NCBI RefSeq assembly: GCF_963678635.1
Contig: NC_087065.1
Span: 71,435,345 to 71,499,344 of the forward strand
Source of the DNA: Symsagittifera roscoffensis
Taxonomy: Eukaryota; Xenacoelomorpha; Acoela; Convolutidae
Length of the DNA: 64,000 nt
Direction: 5' to 3'
In this document: positions 34,781-46,399 of the stretch, one piece after another
How the letters are laid out: every line of letters starts with the position of its first letter
Position numbering within the stretch: position 1 is the stretch's first letter
Translations under genes and position numbers: made by a program
The notes under the pieces: generated by a model
What the model was told of the DNA's origin: nothing
The model's input: the letters and a program-made list of their open reading frames with translations, nothing else
The model's database searches: none

Positions 34781-35914
34781 CTAAATTTCGTCGCAACAAA
34801 GTTCATCTCTATGGAATGATCATAAAACCGCAACTAATGCTCAAGTATATTTTGACATAAGATTCTAATATTTTATTTCTAGTGTCACGAAAAAAACATC
34901 CCAATTTGAAAGCGAAAAAACCTTTTTAAATTTTGTTTTCATTTTTTTGTTATTCATTTTTTGAAAAATTTTTCGTGGTCGATTAACTCTATTTCGCAAA
35001 CTTCCCGTGCCTTTCCCTAGTTTTCTCAAAACCACGCATAAAACCGATACTAGTTAAAAGAAAAAAAAAACGTTTGCTTTAGGTCGGAAACTTCTGTGCT
35101 TACTGCACAGAAACCGTTTATCCCTGTTACATTTATACGAATTCCTAAGAACAAATTTTATGCTTTGACAGCAAAAATGGCAAATATGTGGCCAAAAACA
35201 TCCAAAAAAAATTTGCTTCTGTTGTATCCCGAGTATTGTTAATAAATTACCTCAAGCAATCATAGATGATTTTATTTGCAAATTTAAAAAAGCAAATTCC
35301 CGTCAAAAAACAACATGTTGGAAACTCAATGCTCACTTATCTTTCATATCCTAAAAAAATTTGAACGTATCCTTTTCTAATTCTTTTTACAGAGCAACAT
35401 TCTTTTCTTTTTAAATACGTGTTTTTGCCTGACGATGTACAAACCTTTGCAGAAACTGTAAAATGAAAAGTCAAAAAAATTTTGCTAATCAAGAAAAGGA
35501 TCGCATACAGGTGAACCAATTCATATATTTTCTAAAATCTTCATAATAACTCGTCGACGTTAAATGAGTTTTTTTCCAATAATTATCGCGCCAATTAATA
35601 AAAACCAATTTTTTAGCTCATCAAAAAGATAGAAATGCGAAATTTACTACACTGACAAATTTATTTACAAAATGCTTTTCCAGATTTTCCTAAGCTAGCC
35701 ATAGAAATGACAATTCACAAAAGTGGTACAAAAAGAGAACCAGATAGCTGTAGAATAATATCTCGTTTTACCTTTTTTCAAAAAAACATTTGAAAAACTA
35801 CTCCACAAAAACATTATTGATTTCTTTGATTCGCACTTAAATTTTCTGGAAAAGATGTTTTGGTAAACTTCATGAAAAAAATCCTAAAAATTGAGATTTG
35901 GACCCATCACTGTA
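34781..35914. other. Non-coding, nothing recognised
   Basis: AT-rich with no supported feature. Confidence 0.5.
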
Positions 35915-36480
35915 ATCCATGATCTTCGTAGATCTTTCGTGGATCTCAAAAAAGCATATGAAACTAATTAAGGTGAAATACTTCAACATAAAGCTGAAAA
36001 CTGCGGACTTCCAGGTTCCATTCGAGCTATGTTGAAACTATATTTGACAAAAAAATCACCAGTAGTCAAAACAAACTCTTAAATGTCAAAATCGAAACTA
36101 TTCACTGTTGAGTTCCACAGGAATCAGTCTTTGTCCCACTATTAACTTAATTGATCAAAGATTTACCAACAACTGCAAACTCAGTAACTTATTTTTTACG
36201 CTGATGATACAGCAGTGAAGCAGAAAGATCAAAATTTAAACCAATACAATGAGTAATTATCAAAAATAGCCATATAAATTGGAAAAAACCAAACACCGTG
36301 AAAATTTCTCAGAAAACGAAGATTTCACTCAAAAACTTAATTTTAAAGATTCATAAGTAAAATAACTGCCCATATACGAGCTAATCAAAAATTATTTAAG
36401 ATTTCAGAGTAAAAATAAGACAACTGAATTCCTAAAATTTTAACTCAGAGTTTAAAATATTGCAAGTAAAAGAATTATAA
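35915..36480 (+). pseudogene. Decayed LINE reverse transcriptase fragment
   Basis: Translating with stops and shifts gives FVDLKKAYET, then LPGSIRAMLKLYLTKKSP, then a worn VEFHRNQS segment where GVPQGS is expected, then YADDTAV. The order and spacing match a Jockey/CR1-type LINE reverse transcriptase. Many stops make it inactive. The flanks hold no readable endonuclease. Confidence 0.75.
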
Positions 36481-36499
36481 AATCAAACAAGTGAATAAT

Positions 36500-36916
36500 T
36501 TCACTGGCAAAACATCTGAAAGGATAGGTGTACGGATTAGAAAACAAGTCATTTTCATTCAAAATTATTTTGTAAAATGTTTTGCTGATCGAATCTGCAA
36601 TCTCAATGAAAATGTTGAAGATTATTGCATGATTTTTGCAATCTATGAATCCTTAATAATAAAAAATTGATACATATTTTTTCTAAAAGAGTGTTGAAGG
36701 GTTTGTTTTTCACTGGCAAAACACATGAAAATATAGGTGTACGGATTAGAAAACAAGTCATTTCTACTCAAAATTGTTTTGTAAAATGTTTGCCTATGGA
36801 ATCAGCAATCCCAAAGAAAATATTAAAGATTATTGCATGCTTTTCGCGATTTATGAATCTTTAATAAAAAAACTGATAGATCTTTTTTCTAGAAGAGTGT
36901 TGTAGGGTTTGTTCAA
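36500..36916 (+). repeat. Tandem duplication of a 210-bp coding-like segment
   Basis: Two units (about 36500-36710 and 36711-36916) each read cactggcaaaaca.., ggtgtacggattagaaaa, caagtcatt, attgcatg and agagtgttg. Both can be translated with GVRIRKQVI followed by FVKC. It directly follows the LINE fragment and may be its duplicated 3' coding part, but I do not recognise the domain. Confidence 0.6.
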
Positions 36917-37039
36917 CTTATAGTACTTCTCAGCTGAAATTTCTTTGTACTTAGGGGTTATGAAACTGTATTGCTTAATTGAGGCATCTCTTGCCTAGGC
37001 CAAAGCCTATCAGGCCTTTTGATTACCTTGTATATCAAA

Positions 37040-38755
37040 ACAAGACTGCTCGAATCAGTGCAAGGACCTGAATATGTTAACTGCTTTTTAAGGTCAATGA
37101 AGCAGAAATAACATGAAAAGAATTAAACGAAATTAAATTAAACAAAGTTTTTTTAAATTGAGATTTTTGTGAAAATCATCCCCCACACGCCATATCAAGT
37201 ACAAAGTGTTAGATGAAGAAATCAAATATGGCAAACAAGCTTCCTTCAACCAATTTGGAACGATTTGTAGGAAGGATTGAATCTCCGCTTACGCGGTGAT
37301 AGCACGAAATATGATATAATAATTTATTAAGATTATTATCAATATTTGAATATTTTCAAAATTTGCCGTTTTTCATTTAAAACTAGAAATAACAATAATT
37401 TTGGTGCGACAAACACATTGATCGAAGAAAGCATTCACAGTTCATGGAATATCATATTTGCGTCTTTCCGCTGTATACTGGTCTCTCTTTCTTGTTTCAG
37501 ATATTTTTTCTCTGAACCAAAACCCGAAGCCTTTTTTGACAAAATAATCCACTTGGACAAATTTCAGTGCTAATTTACTTAAACCAATTGCGTTTCCAAG
37601 ATATAATCATACGTTAGGCTATTTATCACTCGGAGTTTTTTTCCGCTTTCCTTCTGATTTTATTTCTAAAAAAACACGAGCAGCCTTAATTGTCTCATTT
37701 TGCAAGTACATGAAATTTAAAGAACAGGAGATTTATTTTTGCCTTTTTCGACTTTAAAAGTGCACCAGAGTTGTTTCAATCCCCTTTAAGGCTTTCATGC
37801 GGGAATTTCATTTTAAGCAGCCAATTATCTTGTTAGTTTATGCAAAAAAATGACAGCCAAATAGCAGTGATGCCTAATCACTTTTTAGTGCTTCTAAACA
37901 ACACAAAGAAAAACTTTAAATGAGAGAAATTTGTTAGAAAAAATTCATAACAAGGCTGCTCGTATCTCAGCGCAAAGATTTGATTGCTCCGACTGCCTTT
38001 TAATTGTCTCCAAATCCTGGTGGTGGAAATGTTTCTGATCAGTTAGGACTGTCAATGTCAAAAACTAAGTATTAAATTTTGAGCATGATTGGGAAATAAA
38101 TTGAAAAACCAGCTTGCCTGATTTCCTTTCAAAAAACATTGTATTTTGGGTGTATTAATTTATGTTACCCATTCAGCATCACAGAGAAATTGGTTTTAGC
38201 AATAAACGAGTTCTTAAAGCATGCATTAGGCACACACTAAGGATGCTTTTGGTTAGAATTTTTTGAAGAAAGTGATGGAATATTTGTGCTCGGGGTGGCT
38301 TTTTCTCCAGACAAATTTCGACTTTTTAACTAGCCATTTTTGACAAAAATATTTTAATCAGACGAAAAATATTGTTGTCCTGAGCTCAAGTTTAAAGAGA
38401 TATTTTACCTGCGATTTATTTTCTTTTGTAAAAATAAAAGGGTTTAAAAAATGCCAATTTGGACAATAACGCGTGATGTATTTCGCGCTATTGAGTGAAG
38501 ATATAATCCGTCGTAGAAGTCGTTCCAAATTGGTTGAACCAGGCTGTTTGTCATAGTTGCTACGTTACCAAGAGCGAAATTTATCACTTTTTGGCGTGCG
38601 GGTTTGATTAAAATCTCCAAAATTTATTTGAACTTTTTTTCATTTTCTTTGAAAAATTCATCAGTTTTCAGACGAACACTTATTCATAGGCCTAAAGAAG
38701 CAGTCAAACATTAAGGGCTTTGCCTTGATGCAAGAAGTTTTGTTCCATTTTAATC
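37040..38755. mobile_element. Three more copies of the hairpin-ended family
   Basis: Minus-oriented copy at about 37040-37330 (caagactgctcgaatcag at its end; cggtgatagcacgaaatat inside). Minus-oriented 3' fragment at 37965-38015. Plus-oriented near-full copy at 38270-38755 beginning atatttgtgctcggggtgg. No gene lies between them. Confidence 0.6.
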
Positions 38756-39156
38756 ATGGCAAGCAAGAGCAAGGAATTTTTTTTGTAGTTCTTGCCACCG
38801 GTATAAATTTTTGCCTGAAAACTAAAGAACACAATGTTTTATCCTCTTTTGAAAACTACTGGAAAAACATGACTTGAGCTGTTCTCTTTCTATGATGTTT
38901 GGCTGCCAACAATCGAAAACACATGGAAAGGTTGAATGATCAAGGCTATAGCTAATTAGTTAACTGTTAACTGTTATAATCTTGAATTTACCTCACATTA
39001 AAGTCAATATTGAATTTAATTTTTCAATCAACTTTATTGTGTCTGGCGAAGAATTGAAAAAAATCTTTATCCTGAAAAAAACTTTGCTTTACTGACATTT
39101 TAAAAAAAACTACAGTAGTCTCTTTCAATCTCTTCGTTATTAACAAAATTATTTAG

Positions 39157-39235
39157 GATAGTGCGTAGCCTACCCGCTTGGAAAACCAGAGATTCAAGGT
39201 TCGGCGCTCAGCCTGGACTTTTGTTCAACAGATTT
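39157..39235 (+). repeat. tRNA-derived SINE-like fragment
   Basis: The order tagtgcgtagcc, then cttggaaaaccagag, then attcaaggttcggcgct resembles the A-box, anticodon and B-box regions of tRNA-derived SINEs, but the B-box is degenerate. No tail or target duplication is recognised. Confidence 0.35.
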
Positions 39236-41242
39236 TTTGAATAATAAAACTCCACCTCTTCAGAAATTGGAACAAAAAAGAAGTATTTTTCATAACTACA
39301 ATTATTGTTTTAACTTGTATAATTTTTTCAATTTACTTTTGCCTTTATTGAGATAAAGTTGAAATACAAAACACTCGGAAAACAGCGCAAACTTTGTGTT
39401 AAGTAATTTTTAGTTCTGTTATGCGGATGTGAATAAACCAGCCGAAAATAATGAGAGTTTATAATGCAGCCAAAAATTAAGTCATAGAGTTTGGAACCAG
39501 ATGAAAGTGTTTTTAGATCCATTGAAGCAAATTCAACTCACAGATTCAACCAATTTTTGTTTTCTTACGTTCAAAATATATTCAAGTTCCCTGCAAAAAA
39601 TCTAAGTATATCTTCATCTGCTTGATTGATAAACTATGATATTCAATAAAAAACAAACTAAGAAACAAACTTAATTTTGGCGCCCTATGTGAATTTACAG
39701 ACTGAAATAATAAGTTGATAAATCAAATACCGGCATGAGGCGAAATAACAAAAACAATAATTATCATTAAAAAAATTATGAACACAAGAAGTCCCGTAAT
39801 TTGGAACCAGTTCTTGACTAGTATTTATAAACCAATTATATTATTGATAAAACTATCCCTATAAAATATTACTAACTAACCAATCATGTTCCATCACTAA
39901 CACTGACAATTATTTGAGTGCTGAAACTACTTGTAGTTTCAGCACCAGAACAATTTTAATAAATCTTAGACTACAGTTGTTCTCCTTTTGGACAAGCTCC
40001 GAGACTAACTCGCAAATACCAGTATACACTAGATCTATTGAGACTAGGAGATATAAGAGTAAGATTAAGATTGTTATTAGACTAAGAAGTTGCACGAATT
40101 TATCCGGCTGAAAATAAGATAGCGTGACGAACAGACGGTGTACCTGATCTGAAATTACTCTATGAGAAAGCTACCTCTGGCTTAAACTCAAACTTGACTA
40201 TTATTCAGCAAAAATTCTTTTGTTCTAAATTTCGTGGAAAGTAAAAGAATATAGTGCTCGGTGTGGTCCTTTTCGAGATTCAAATGCTCAGGAATTAGTC
40301 CCGCATTTTGTATTAGGTAAAAATTTAGGCTACTCTTCTATCCAACAATTTAACCTTGTCATTATCCAAATTTTCGTCCGTTGCAAAAGTGTTCTGAAAT
40401 CAACTGGCTTTAAGTTTTGTCTGAAATCAACTGGCTTTAAAAACCCATCGCAGGATTGAGGTCAAGGTATTGTCTAAGAAAACAAGTTATAGCCGTACTA
40501 ACCGAAAAGTAGTGATTTTATGCGACAAGTAGTTGAATACAATTTTTCCGAACTATTTTTCAGATTATCAAGTCAAATTTAGGGCATAACGTTTTTTTTT
40601 TCAAAAACAATTTCTAAGTTATTTTAATATTTTCGTGAGAAAAGTTAGGCATTGTCAAAAACTTTTGATGAAAATCTTCAAAAATCAGTCAATATAAAAA
40701 AATTTAGCTCCAGCAGCTTAAACATCACCATCAGCCCCGTATTAGCATACTAAACCAACGAAATCTTGCACCAGGGTAATCCGTTAGCGAGTTTTCAAAG
40801 CTGATTGATTAATTGTAAAAAACAAGATACAAACCGGTTTAAAACACTTGCTAGACAAAAACAAAAATTTTGCAAAATACATGCCCACAAAAAAAAACAG
40901 GAACTTATTTTTAAATTCCTCTAAGTAACTAATAAATCTTTTTAAAAAAACCCAGCTCAAAAACAAAAAAATATATATATTAAAGAAATTGAATGGTCTT
41001 TTTGTTTCTTGATTGAAGCGTATCAGATCATTTTGAAAGCCTATTGCCTGAGCCAAGAGACGCATCAGGAAGGATAGTTTGAATCCTCTCATATTTTTCC
41101 TCTACTCGCTTTCAGTAACTATTTGCGAGACTAAAAAAAAGCTATTTCGAAGAACAATCTGATTATCCTTCAGTTCTTTTGTACTGAATTAACCCTTTTT
41201 CTTAAGTGGGGGTCGTTTAAATCTTTAAACATCGTGATTTTT
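39236..41242. other. Non-coding with an isolated perfect hairpin
   Basis: 39918-39945 is a perfect 12-bp stem (gtgctgaaacta) with a 4-base loop. At 40397-40440 a 21-bp direct repeat (tctgaaatcaactggcttt) occurs twice. A 5' fragment of the hairpin-ended family (tatagtgctcggtgtgg) lies at about 40250. No gene. Confidence 0.5.
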
Positions 41243-41615
41243 GTTCCGACCGTTTGAAAAATGGAGAGGAACTTTGTATTCGGGTGTGTTTTAATTTTTG
41301 TTCCACTCAAAATCAGGTATCACAAACAATCATAGGACTGGGTTCAGTAATATATCTTATGAAAACCTTCTCACTCATGATTGGAACTACATCAAAAATG
41401 TCCTTAAAATTTTCCCAGTGACGAGAAAATTGGTTTGAATTTTTTTTTGTAATTTTTCGTTTTAATTCGAGCGAATAAAGGAAGCGAGCAGGCTAACAAC
41501 AGCTGCTGAAGTATGCCTAATTTAAGACCTTAAAATCTAATTTTAATCAAGTAAAACTAGTTTTCGGAGTGTTTTAGCTTCATTTTGAGAATCAAAAACT
41601 TTTAAAAAAGATTTT
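41243..41615 (+). repeat. Dispersed repeat, copy 2 (partner at 22892-23235)
   Basis: Same order of words as copy 1: cgggtgtgttttaattttt, ttctcactcatgattgg, attcgagcgaataaagg, actagttttcgg. Copies are 18.3 kb apart, about the spacing of genes A and B (18.2 kb). An old segmental duplication is possible. Confidence 0.6.
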
Positions 41616-42543
41616 TTCTTAAGTTTTTCTAGTCACTTTCTACAAAAATTTTTGTCCAATTTGCCTATGTTACTATGATTTTCTAATATGCCTAATTTAT
41701 ATTTTTCGTCAGATCCTTTGATTATAACAAACACAGATAACTGCACTAATTTGGAAAAAAAACTGATGACCGGGTGAAAAAAAACCCATAGAGGAGGGGC
41801 GTCAGCCATCTATCCTATCCATTACTTTAACTTAAAGTACTCCATATATAATTTGCCTTAGAGTTAGAAATCGGATCTAATTTCAACAAACAATTGAAAA
41901 TATGAACTACAGCTAGAGGTTAAATATCATATTCATTGCATATTTTGCACTTTTTAGTATTCGTTTTTTTTTTAAATTCGAGTTTTGTGGATAATTACAT
42001 CCTGTATGTTTTAGTCTGATAGAAGAAGGTCCACAGCAAACTTTTGACCATTAACATCCTGTCAATTTTTCTCAGTTAGAGCATTTTGCGGTTTTGTGTT
42101 ATCAATTAAAATGAATTTATTTTGCAAATGAGCTTTTCAAAAAGAGCCCAATTGAATTGCCAATTGCGTTGTTTAGTTTCACTTTCAATAACTATAACCA
42201 AGTTATTGTTGAAATTAGACGTCTTTTAGTCTCAGTCAACATTGATTTCTTTAGAGAAGAGACACAAAAAGCGGACCACTTTAACTAACTGAAAAAGTTG
42301 ACAAGTCAGAAACTAGACAATATTCTGAACAACAATTATACAAAAATAGATTATTTGCATTTCAAAACTAAACACAAGAAAACGGGGGGAAATTAGTTTT
42401 AAAAAACCTCACTTTCTTAAATTAGTTTTTTTGAAATTCCACACTTTCCTTTTTTATTTTACAACTTTCTGAAGAACTGCAAAAATCAGTTTTAAAAAAC
42501 AGAAAATTTCAAGAGAGAAAAAACGGAAATAAAAATATCGAAA
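41616..42543. other. Upstream region of gene B, nothing recognised
   Basis: AT-rich. No promoter element could be distinguished from background. Confidence 0.4.
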
Positions 42544-43877
42544 ATGGGAGACCAGTCGGATAAATATGACCCCGAGACTTGGCGAAGGGGAGCAAAAATG
42601 GACCGGTATGCTTTGGTGTTGGTGAGTGTTCTGGTGATGGCTTGTGTCGCGGGGCAAACTGCCCAGTGGTTCATGGCGATGAAGTCGAAGGAAATACTGA
42701 AAGGGTAAGTCTCTAGAATGTTCTAGAATGTTCCAAAACAAAGTATTGGCACATTTAAACAATCTACCCCTTGAATGGCGGAATCCCTCATACGCGAAGG
42801 ACCGAATGCGCGAAAATAAAAATCAGTCAATCAGATTTCAATAATCTAAAATTTGGAAAGAAAGTAAACATTTCCAGGGACTGAATATTGATATTGGCCG
42901 AAAATAAAAATGACAGAAATATGCAGTTTTCAAATTGTCACTGACCGCCGCCGAATTGGAACAAATTTTATATTTCAAGGGTTTCGTTATGAGAGAAGCA
43001 AAGTATTGCTTCATTTAATTCATTTGAATTGAATGGCAGTTGCTTCTGTTTAAAAATTGACTTTCGGCTAATTTTGTTTTCTTTCGGCCTTTCGCTCACG
43101 AGTTTTTTTTCGCTCATTCGGTCCTTCGCGCATGAGAATACAGCTTGCATGGAGGCGGAGCAATAAGCAGAATGTTCTTAGAGCAGAATGGGTCCAAGAT
43201 CAGAAAAACAAAAATTTTGACTTAAGTTGGTTTATACGGGCTTGTATATTGACAAAACAATTATTATAATCGTCAAAAATATCAAGAAAATGAATAAGTT
43301 ATGCATGAATTGAATAAATTCATTAAGTTTTTTGATTGATTTTTTCCATCGTTGTTCTCAAGTTGTTTGATTGGCCACCGGTTGTTCACTTGATCATGCA
43401 TAGGCACAAATTATTCTAACCTCTTTATACAAAAAAAGATTTTGTATGTGGAATCTAAGTTGAAGTTTTCTTCAAAAAGGTAGCAAAAAGCAAAAACAAT
43501 TGAATTTAAAAGGGCGTCTCCGAAATTCCTGTAAGCGCAAATCGTATCACGCCGAAAAAAAGACGCCTTGATTATATATCTATAAAATTATATTTGATAC
43601 AACTTTTTAGTGACGAAATCATAAATTTGGTTGATTATATTCTTTATAGCCAAGTTTGTATTTTACAGGAATTTCATGAAAATCCAGGCTAAGATCATCC
43701 ACATACATCAGGTTCTGGAACAGCTTGGATGTAAGTTTATAAATAGAACAAAAATTAATTTTTTTTACAATACTAATTCTCTTAATTTGATAATTCAATT
43801 CAGATAACGCAACTGCTGCTAGCTTAGACGATTCGAGTGATATTGTCAGTAGCAGCGCCTCGACATCACAACAATAA
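42544..43877 (+). CDS. Gene B: small single-pass membrane protein, 98 aa, 3 exons
   Basis: Function unknown; paralogue of gene A. Exons: 42544-42704 (161 nt, donor GG|GTAAGT, phase 2), 43669-43730 (62 nt, acceptor GTATTTTACAG, donor GGAT|GTAAGT, phase 1), 43804-43877 (74 nt, acceptor AATTCAG, stop TAA). The upstream acceptor at 43649 fails because it leads to a stop. Product: charged N-terminus (res. 1-21), one hydrophobic segment (about 22-38, YALVLVSVLVMACVAG), an amphipathic stretch IQAKIIHIHQVLEQLG, the sequon in YNAT, and a Ser/Asp-rich tail. Exon 1 and exon 2 lengths and both intron phases equal those of gene A. Exon 1 is markedly more GC-rich than its surroundings. Introns are 964 and 73 bp. 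Confidence 0.8.
42787..43136. mobile_element. 350-bp inverted-repeat element in intron 1 of gene B
   Basis: Ends 42787-42816 and 43107-43136 are inverted complements over 30 bases with two mismatches; the core is cgcgaaggaccgaatg. The inner flanks repeat variants of gcgaaa and cggccgaaa. No convincing target duplication, no coding content. Confidence 0.7.
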
Positions 43878-45668
43878 CAACCCATCTACTGAGCCAATTT
43901 CAACTCATCTACTGAATGTTCAAAACATTTTACCCGAATTTGAAATCCTTGATTATTTTTCCTTTGAAGATTCTAAATTCAAAAAAAAAAACAAATTGTC
44001 TAAAATTTTTTGAGATTGAAGTACAAAGCATGCGCGTTCTCTTACTTGTTCTTTTTTCCTATTAACTTTGTATCAATGAACAAAGCTTCGTGAAAACTAT
44101 TTGAAATGGCGGGCTTTTTTGCAAGTATTTCAGACATGCCCACTAAATCAGAAAAAAAAGCGTCAAATATTAAATACAAATTTGGTAAATTTTGATACTA
44201 AAGTCTTAGATTAAGACCGCTTTTAAATAAAAGAAGTTACAAAGAAGTTAATTACTGTGTTAAGGATAATCGATTGTAATATAATGGGACACATCATGTA
44301 AAAGAACATTCAATTGTGGTGCGAGCTGGTTTTTTAAAATATTTGAAAAATTTCCAACATCGAAAAAAAAAATTGATTTGAACTTTTCGTTTTGCCGACT
44401 GCAAATTGCCCAAACTGCCAATCCACCAAGTTCGTAAAACAGACCTGAAATAATTTTTCTAAATTATTACGGTTTTTCATTAATTGCAATGTGCACGGCG
44501 ACATGCTAGTCTTGTTGAAAAAAATGCTTCTTTCAGAGAAATCTATAAAAATGATTTCAATTCGATGAAAATAGTTGATATTTTGGTTTTTGAATTAAAA
44601 ACAAAATCAGTTCCACGCAATTTTTGTTGTCTTTTTTCTGGGCTGGGTAATTTTGCCTCACCCTAAATAAACGGGCCTAGAACATCTGACCTTTGGATTG
44701 ACAGGCTTAGACGTATACATTTCACCGCCGTATCCACTCGTTTTTCAAAAAGAATAAATCGAATTACAACTTTTTAAAAAAAATTTCCCCGATTAATTAT
44801 TAAACGATTTTATGATTTTTATCTAAAAAAAATTGGCACCTTTGTTTTTTGTTTTTCTGAGAAAAAATGATATGAGCTCTGCCTAAAAAACCATAGTGAT
44901 AGGTGCGCGCTGCCGAAATGACTTTTTAAAACCCTGTTGGGCTAATTTTTGTTAATAGTTCAACATCTGTAACTGATTTTAACTACACTGCCTCGGTTGC
45001 CGTCAAAAAAATCTGGTTTTCTTTCTTTTCAGTTTTTTTTTGCCAAAAAAATTACTTTTGAGTGCGCTCTGCCGTTTGCTACTTTTTCCATTATTCAAAA
45101 AGCAAGGCTAAAAAATAATGAAAAACCCTCAACTAATATACATTCGAAAGCACCATAATTTGAGCCACCGCTCCAAAGCCTCCTTTATACGTTTTGACAA
45201 TCAGATAGTATAATATGTGTGTTTTATTATGTTTTTCAAGATTTTCAAAGTTTCAATAGTTTTCATCGGGGTCCAAAATTTGCCTTGTTTTTTATTTAAA
45301 AACCTGATTTTTTTTTCATGGTAGCTAGCATAAGATTCGGCGCCCAGGCATTATCTTAAAAGCCTAGAACCAGACCTATTAAAATCAAAACAGGGTTTAT
45401 TTTAAATATTTTTTCATGCCAACTCCTTTTTTGCGCCAAAAAAATGGTGTGAAAAACTGATTACGTTTTTGTTTGCCAATGACAAGAAAAGATTGCCTAG
45501 CAAGATACCTTGTGCAAAAGTAAGAATTAATGAAGTTTAATAGAAGCACCATATTCTTCTGGTAAACTGGAAAACTTCATCAGGCTTTCAATTTCGTGAA
45601 AAAAAACACAATGTCTGAGCCAAGTCATCAGTTTATGCGTGTTTTTGTTACTGATCTTAATATTCGAG
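43878..45668. other. Non-coding downstream of gene B
   Basis: AT-rich with only short frames. A small ATG-initiated frame (45611 to the gap, MSEPSHQFMRVF) enters the N run and may be a first exon. Confidence 0.4.
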
Positions 45669-45868
45669 NNNNNNNNNNNNNNNNNNNNNNNNNNNNNNNN
45701 NNNNNNNNNNNNNNNNNNNNNNNNNNNNNNNNNNNNNNNNNNNNNNNNNNNNNNNNNNNNNNNNNNNNNNNNNNNNNNNNNNNNNNNNNNNNNNNNNNNN
45801 NNNNNNNNNNNNNNNNNNNNNNNNNNNNNNNNNNNNNNNNNNNNNNNNNNNNNNNNNNNNNNNNNNNN
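45669..45868. other. Assembly gap, 200 N
   Basis: Exactly 200 unknown bases, a usual placeholder size, so the true length is unknown. Open frames running across it are artefacts. Confidence 0.99.
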
Positions 45869-45920
45869 CCAAAATTACCCAGAATAAAGTACAAACAAAT
45901 TGCGTAAAATTCTTAAGCAG

Positions 45921-46077
45921 GGGCGTAACAGCGGTACTCGAAGAAGAGCCAAACAGCTGGTTTGTTGGTCTTTCACCTATGCAGATAAACTATTTTGGGA
46001 AAAAGTATATGAGAAAATTGAAAATTACAGGAATAGTAGGCGAAAGAATTTATGATGGCAAAACTGAAAATTTGTAA
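45921..46077 (+). CDS. Candidate last exon, 51 codons, unrecognised
   Basis: After an acceptor-like cttaagcag the frame from 45922 runs open to TAA (46075-46077) with balanced composition (VLEEEPNSWFVGL, MQINYFGKKYMRKLK). Together with the ATG-initiated frame before the gap it may be a fourth small gene. No family recognised, and chance cannot be excluded. Confidence 0.2.
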
Positions 46078-46399
46078 ACGCTTCATTTCCTCAACTTAAT
46101 CTATCAACCTCAATATAAACAATTTTATTAAAAACTGCCTCCAAAAAAAATAAAAAAACAGCGTTGATTTGGCGTTTAAACCCTTTTTGACTTTTACACT
46201 CAAATATCTTTCACCGTACAATTTGATAACGCCCTGAGAAGAATTGTAACGAGTCGCCACAAATTAAAAGCCGAAAAAAAATTCAAACTTGTCCGGCTAA
46301 GTCAAAAGAATCTGACAGGTTAACTGGCTTAGAGCTTGATAAGTCACAAAATAATTTTTTAAATTGAAAGGTAGATGTTTTTACCACTTATTTTTAACG

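Noticed and set aside
45596-45907. Four open frames running through the N gap
   Set aside because: They exist only because N codons are not stops.
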